Assembly: GCA_900553215.1 (NCBI GenBank)
Contig: USCJ01000044.1
Location: 1-9,367, forward strand
Source of the DNA: an uncultured Collinsella sp.
Lineage (GTDB): Bacteria; Actinomycetota; Coriobacteriia; Coriobacteriales; Coriobacteriaceae
Direction: 5' to 3'
DNA: 9,367 nucleotides
Within the stretch, counting starts at the first letter, position 1, and every line of letters begins with the position of its first letter. This document shows, piece by piece, positions 5,460-9,367 of the stretch. The translations under genes and the position numbers were made by a program. The notes under the pieces are model-generated. The model did no database searches and was not told where the DNA came from. It was given only the letters and a program-made list of their open reading frames with translations.

Positions 5460-6464
5460 CTAGCGCAAATCGCGCACCGTATCGCCCTCTACGAGCACGC
5501 CGGGGATCAGCATGTGCTCCACGCCAGACGCACCCCCCTCGGCACCGGCGATCTTATCGACTGCCCACATGCCGACACGCCTGTTGTCAAAGCGCACGGT
5601 GGTCAGGCGACGGTCGGGCACGATATCGCCCAGACTGTCATCAACACCCACCACGCTCACGTCCTCGGGCACGCGCTTTCCGCGCGACTCGAGCCCGCGA
5701 ATGCAGCCGTAGGCCATGGCGTCGTTGGAAGCATAAATGGCCGTACAGGTCGGATCGTCCGCCAGAGCCTGACCGGCAGCATACCCGCTCTGTGCCGTCC
5801 AATCGCCACGGACGAGTCGCGGCGGCTCAATACCATGCGCGCGCAATGTCTCACGCCAGCCCTCCTCGCGTTGCATGCCCGAAAGCGAGCGCTCGGGGCA
5901 CGAGATAAAGTGCACGGTCCTGTGCCCCTGCCCCAGCAAGTACTCGACCACCTGGCGCGAGCAATCGAACTGGTCGTTATCGACCGTCGAGCACAACGGG
6001 TGCTCCAGCATGGTAACGAGCACCGTCTGCATACCGGGCAGCGGCTCAAAGGTGCCAAAGTCCGCCGGCATGCGGTTCATGATCACAACCATGCCGTCCA
6101 CCGGAAGCGCGCTCATGCGCGTTGATGCGCTCTCGAGGGTATAAGGATGTCCATCTACTTTAGTAAGGGTGATGGCATAGCCGTGTTTGTCGGCGGCGGC
6201 GGCAAAGCCCTCCATACGATCGAGGTTGCCGGTACCGGTAATGTTGAACATGGCGACGCCGACCGTCTTGAACTTGCCCCGACGCAGCGATCGGCCGGCA
6301 AAGTTTGGACGATAGCCGAGCTCGCGCATGGCGGCACGCACGCGCTCCTTGGTCTCGGGGCGAACGCTGGGCGAATCGTGCACGGTGCGCGAGACCGTCT
6401 GCTCCGAGACGCCCGCGAGGCGCGCCACGTCTTTGACGGATACCGATTTTTTAACAGCGGCCAT
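5460..6464 (-). CDS. LacI-family transcriptional regulator of the lac locus
   Basis: DNA-binding, sugar-responsive regulator, probably a repressor of lacE-lacG and of itself. The 334-residue protein has full LacI/GalR length. The N-terminal helix-turn-helix is VSVKDVARLAGVSEQTVSRTV (8-28), followed by YRPNFAGRSLRRGK (51-64), the hinge helix with minor-groove Leu60. The periplasmic-binding-protein-like effector core follows, with VDNDQ (161-165), ASNDAMAYG (245-253), VSVVGVDD (269-276) and the late TTVRFD (288-293). The start at 6464 has only a weak ribosome site (GAAAGA) but is the family N-terminus. It is transcribed divergently from lacE across a 356-bp intergenic region holding three or four LacI-type operators, one of them in its own leader. 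Note that Gram-positive tagatose operons are usually controlled by the DeoR-type LacR, which is not seen here. The effector is unknown; lactose, galactose or a phosphorylated pathway intermediate is possible. Confidence 0.93.
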   Translation of the reverse strand: MAAVKKSVSVKDVARLAGVSEQTVSRTVHDSPSVRPETKERVRAAMRELGYRPNFAGRSLRRGKFKTVGVAMFNITGTGNLDRMEGFAAAADKHGYAITLTKVDGHPYTLESASTRMSALPVDGMVVIMNRMPADFGTFEPLPGMQTVLVTMLEHPLCSTVDNDQFDCSRQVVEYLLGQGHRTVHFISCPERSLSGMQREEGWRETLRAHGIEPPRLVRGDWTAQSGYAAGQALADDPTCTAIYASNDAMAYGCIRGLESRGKRVPEDVSVVGVDDSLGDIVPDRRLTTVRFDNRRVGMWAVDKIAGAEGGASGVEHMLIPGVLVEGDTVRDLR

Positions 6465-6479
6465 GGGTCGATCTTTCTA

Positions 6480-6493
6480 TGTCAACGATGCCA
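6480..6493. promoter_or_regulatory. LacI-type operator in the regulator's own leader
   Basis: TGTCAACGATGCCA matches the 6625 operator at 12 of 14 positions, and both continue with TTG. It lies 16 bases upstream of the regulator's ATG, downstream of its probable -10 (6531-6536), a position suited to autorepression by roadblock. Confidence 0.65.
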
Positions 6494-6530
6494 TTGAAGA
6501 CATCCTGCGCAGTCATTTTGAACGCCTACA

Positions 6531-6536
6531 AGTATA
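6531..6536 (-). promoter_or_regulatory. -10 element for the LacI-type regulator gene
   Basis: TATACT on the minus strand, the same hexamer as at 4660-4665. It predicts transcription from about 6524 with a leader of about 60 nt containing the 6480-6493 operator. No strong -35 box is visible, which would fit weak expression of a repressor. Confidence 0.45.
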
Positions 6537-6624
6537 TCCAACGCCTCCCCCACAATACGCTTACCACCCAAAACCTACCGTTCACCGACAATTCCGTTTC
6601 CCCGAACGGCTTTTGTCGTCCAAA

Positions 6625-6638
6625 TGTTAACGTTGCCA
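6625..6638. promoter_or_regulatory. LacI-type operator, upstream site of lacE
   Basis: TGTTAACGTTGCCA fits TGNNAACGTTNNCA with a central CG, the classic LacI/GalR-family operator form. The surrounding 24 bp (6620-6643) are near-complementary to 6739-6762, meaning the same site occurs inverted 119 bp downstream. Confidence 0.75.
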
Positions 6639-6668
6639 TTGTGCAAACACAGAGCCACCGGGCGGCTC

Positions 6669-6676
6669 AAACGTTT
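6669..6676. promoter_or_regulatory. AAACGTTT palindrome between the lacE operators
   Basis: An 8-bp perfect palindrome with a central CG, of the kind found at the core of LacI-family operators, but without the TG/CA flanks of the other sites here. It could be an accessory site for the same or another LacI-type protein. Confidence 0.3.
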
Positions 6677-6743
6677 ACGCGCAAGGAATCGACGGTCCGA
6701 AGGCACAGGGGCCACCGGTTCACACCTTTTTTGTGTCGCAAAA

Positions 6744-6757
6744 TGGCAACGTCAACA
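6744..6757. promoter_or_regulatory. LacI-type operator, proximal site of lacE
   Basis: TGGCAACGTCAACA is the inverted form of the 6625 site (13 of 14 positions). It lies within a wider palindrome bounded by CAAAATG (6739-6745) and CATTTTG (6756-6762). It is 63 bp upstream of the lacE start and overlaps the best candidate -10, so occupancy should repress lacE directly. Confidence 0.75.
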
Positions 6758-6781
6758 TTTTGGCAACCAATCGTCAAAAGC

Positions 6782-6795
6782 TACCATCGTTGCCA
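6782..6795. promoter_or_regulatory. Possible fourth, weaker LacI-type operator before lacE
   Basis: TACCATCGTTGCCA keeps the CGTTGCCA half-site and matches the inverted 6480 operator at 11 of 14 positions. It lies 15 bases before the lacE Shine-Dalgarno sequence, 38 bp (centre to centre) from the proximal operator. Confidence 0.4.
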
Positions 6796-6820
6796 ACCCA
6801 CCGACTCTTAGGAGCTTTGC

Positions 6821-8596
6821 ATGGAGCAACTCATCGCCACCATCGAAAAAGGCCAACCCTTTTTCAACGCGATCGCCCGCAACAAGTACCTCAAGGCGAT
6901 CCGCGACGGCTTTATCTCCGTCATCCCCATCATCATCTTCTCGTCCATCTTCTGCCTGGTAGCCTCGGTCCCCAACATCTGGGGTTTCTACTGGCCCGAT
7001 GACATCAACAACGCCCTGTGGAAGTGCTACAACTACTCCATGGGCATCCTGGCCATCGCCTGCGCCGCCACCACGGCCAAGCACTTCGCCGACGCTCAGA
7101 ACCGCGACCTGCCCAAGAACAACCAGATCAACTTTATCTCGTGCATGTGCGCGGCCATCATCGGCTTCTTGCTCCTTTCGAGCGACACCATCGCCACGGA
7201 CGCCGCCAGCGGTTTCAACACCACCTACCTTGGTTCCAAAGGCCTGTTGACCGCCTTTATCGCTGCGTTTGTGACTGGCATCATCTACAAGTTCTTCATT
7301 AAGCGCAACATCACCGTCAAGATGCCCGAGCAGGTTCCGCCCAACATCTCGCAGACCTTTAAGGACATCATCCCCTTCTCCGTCTGCATCACCGTCTTTT
7401 GGGTCTTTGACATCGTCTTCCGCGCTGCCTTTGGCTTCTGCTTTGCCCAGGGCGTCATCCAAGTGTTCCAGCCCCTGTTCACCGCTGCCGATGGCTACAT
7501 CGGCCTCGCTGTGATCTACGGCGCCATGAGCCTCTTCTGGTTTGTCGGCGTCCACGGCCCCTCGATCGTCGAGCCCGCCATCGCCGCCGCCCTCGTTGCC
7601 AACATGACCGACAACCTGGCTGCATTCCAGGCCGGCGAGCACGCCACCGCCGTCCTGACGCAGGGTGCCCAGTACTTCGTCGTCTGCATGGGCGGCACCG
7701 GCGCCACGCTCGTCCTGGTCTTTATGTTTTGCTTCCTGGCCAAGTCCCAGGAGATGCGCGCCGTCGGCAAGGCCGCCATCGTCCCCGTGTGCTTTGCCGT
7801 CAACGAGCCGCTGCTGTTCGCCGCACCCATCGTGCTCAACCCCGTCTTCTTTGTCCCGTTTGTCTTTGCCCCGATCGCCAACATCTGGATCCTCAAGGTC
7901 TTTATCGACTTCTTGGGCATGAACGGCTTTATGTACACCCTGCCTTGGACCGTCCCCGGCCCCATCGGCACCATCATGGGTCTGGGCTTCCAACCGCTCG
8001 CCTTTGTGATGCTCGCCCTCATCTTGGTCGTCGACTTTGTCCTGTACTACCCATTCTTCCGTGCCTATGACGCCCAGAAGTGCGCCGAGGAGGCCGAGAT
8101 TTCCCAGGAAGAGCTCGCCGCCAAGAACGCCGAGAAGGCCGCCAAGCTCAACGACGCCTTCCAGGGTAAGGCCGACGCCAAGAGTGTTGCCGCCGGCGCC
8201 GCTGCCGAGGTCGTAAAGACCGACGCCCCTGCCGCTTCTACAGCACCCGCTGCCGAGGCTACGACCGCCAGCGACCTCAACGGCAAGCGCGTGCTCGTGC
8301 TCTGCCAGGGTGGCGGAACCTCGGGCCTGCTCGCCAACGCGCTGGCCAAGGCTGCCAAGGAGCGCGGCATTAACCTCGAAACCGCTGCCGAGGCCTATGG
8401 CAACCACGTGGATATGCTCCCCGACTTTGACCTGGTCGTCCTGGCCCCGCAGGCCGCAAGCTACCTGGCAGACCTGCAAAAGGACTGCGAGCGCGTGGGC
8501 AACAAGTGCGTCGCCTGCCGCGGTAAGCAATACATCGAGCTCTCCCAGAACGGCGATAAGTCTCTCGCCTTCGTAGCCGAGCAACTCTCGAAGTAA
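6821..8596 (+). CDS. lacE: Lactose-specific PTS permease EIICB (LacE)
   Basis: Membrane transporter that imports lactose and phosphorylates it to lactose-6-phosphate, using phosphate relayed from LacF. The 591-residue protein is a IIC-IIB fusion. IIC (about 1-415) starts with a soluble helix (MEQLIATIEKGQPFF) and a first membrane segment at about 31-52. It contains GVHGPSIVEP (His245) and FAVNEPLLFAAP (Asn328, Glu329), which line up with the sugar-binding His and Asn-Glu of the lactose/cellobiose IIC family, including their 84-residue separation. A long Ala/Glu/Lys-rich linker (about 415-488) leads to IIB, RVLVLCQGGGTSGLLANAL, with Cys495 as the phosphorylated residue. The start at 6821 has AGGAG six bases upstream. 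It is transcribed away from the regulator and followed after 66 bp by lacG. The adjoining 6-phospho-beta-galactosidase points to lactose rather than cellobiose. Confidence 0.95.
   Translation: MEQLIATIEKGQPFFNAIARNKYLKAIRDGFISVIPIIIFSSIFCLVASVPNIWGFYWPDDINNALWKCYNYSMGILAIACAATTAKHFADAQNRDLPKNNQINFISCMCAAIIGFLLLSSDTIATDAASGFNTTYLGSKGLLTAFIAAFVTGIIYKFFIKRNITVKMPEQVPPNISQTFKDIIPFSVCITVFWVFDIVFRAAFGFCFAQGVIQVFQPLFTAADGYIGLAVIYGAMSLFWFVGVHGPSIVEPAIAAALVANMTDNLAAFQAGEHATAVLTQGAQYFVVCMGGTGATLVLVFMFCFLAKSQEMRAVGKAAIVPVCFAVNEPLLFAAPIVLNPVFFVPFVFAPIANIWILKVFIDFLGMNGFMYTLPWTVPGPIGTIMGLGFQPLAFVMLALILVVDFVLYYPFFRAYDAQKCAEEAEISQEELAAKNAEKAAKLNDAFQGKADAKSVAAGAAAEVVKTDAPAASTAPAAEATTASDLNGKRVLVLCQGGGTSGLLANALAKAAKERGINLETAAEAYGNHVDMLPDFDLVVLAPQAASYLADLQKDCERVGNKCVACRGKQYIELSQNGDKSLAFVAEQLSK

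Positions 8597-9367
<771 letters not shown>

Larger units (their letters stand above)
6465..6820. other. 356-bp divergent regulatory region between the regulator gene and lacE
   Basis: No coding sequence is supported here. It holds the regulator's -10, three good and one weaker LacI-type operators, a CCGTTCAC (6578-6585) / GAACGG (6604-6609) pair, an AAACGTTT palindrome (6669-6676), and the lacE ribosome site AGGAG (6811-6815). A lacE promoter is not clear: TTGTGT (6731-6736) with AACATT (6754-6759), 17 bases apart and overlapping the proximal operator, is the best but weak candidate. Confidence 0.7.

Noticed and set aside
6752..8584. 610-codon open frame on the minus strand opposite lacE
   Set aside because: It mirrors lacE codon by codon, is full of Gly/Asp/Val from the GC-rich antisense, has no family motifs, and lacE itself is certain.

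Overview
The window is a lactose/galactose catabolic locus of the tagatose-6-phosphate type. It encodes a lactose-family phosphotransferase (PTS) transporter split between two strands (EIIA alone; EIICB next to 6-phospho-beta-galactosidase), both galactose-6-phosphate isomerase subunits (LacA, LacB), tagatose-6-phosphate kinase (LacC), a LacX-type aldose epimerase, a LacI-family repressor and a multi-pass membrane protein I do not recognise. The GC-rich DNA, strong C/G third-position bias, clear AGGAG-type ribosome sites and gene content suggest a gut actinobacterium of the Coriobacteriia, with Collinsella my best guess. That is inferred from protein style, not from a marker gene.

Layout: from the left edge to 6464 all genes lie on the minus strand. 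In transcription order they are the LacI-family regulator (6464-5460), lacF/EIIA (5245-4907, followed by a terminator), the unknown membrane protein (4621-3590, own -10 and terminator), then lacA (3280-2852), lacB (2788-2264), a 376-bp hairpin-rich gap, the LacX-type epimerase (1887-1006) and lacC (952-17). The plus strand carries lacE/EIICB (6821-8596) and the start of lacG (8663 to the edge), divergent from the regulator. lacD (tagatose-1,6-bisphosphate aldolase) is not in the window; it may lie beyond the left edge, after lacC.

How the parts work together: LacF and LacE import and phosphorylate lactose. LacG cleaves lactose-6-phosphate to glucose and galactose-6-phosphate. LacAB isomerises the latter to tagatose-6-phosphate, and LacC phosphorylates that to tagatose-1,6-bisphosphate. 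The epimerase probably equilibrates sugar anomers.

Regulation is the most interesting part. Three or four copies of a LacI-type operator (TGNNAACGTTNNCA-like, central CG) lie in the divergent lacI/lacE intergenic region, fitting repression of lacE and autorepression. This operator is not seen upstream of lacA or lacF. Those regions instead carry dense, helically phased GAAC/GTTC motifs and a shared A/T-tract element, suggesting a second regulator not encoded here. Several intergenic palindromes (2120-2259, 4715-4831) look like dispersed repeat or structured elements and are unexplained.
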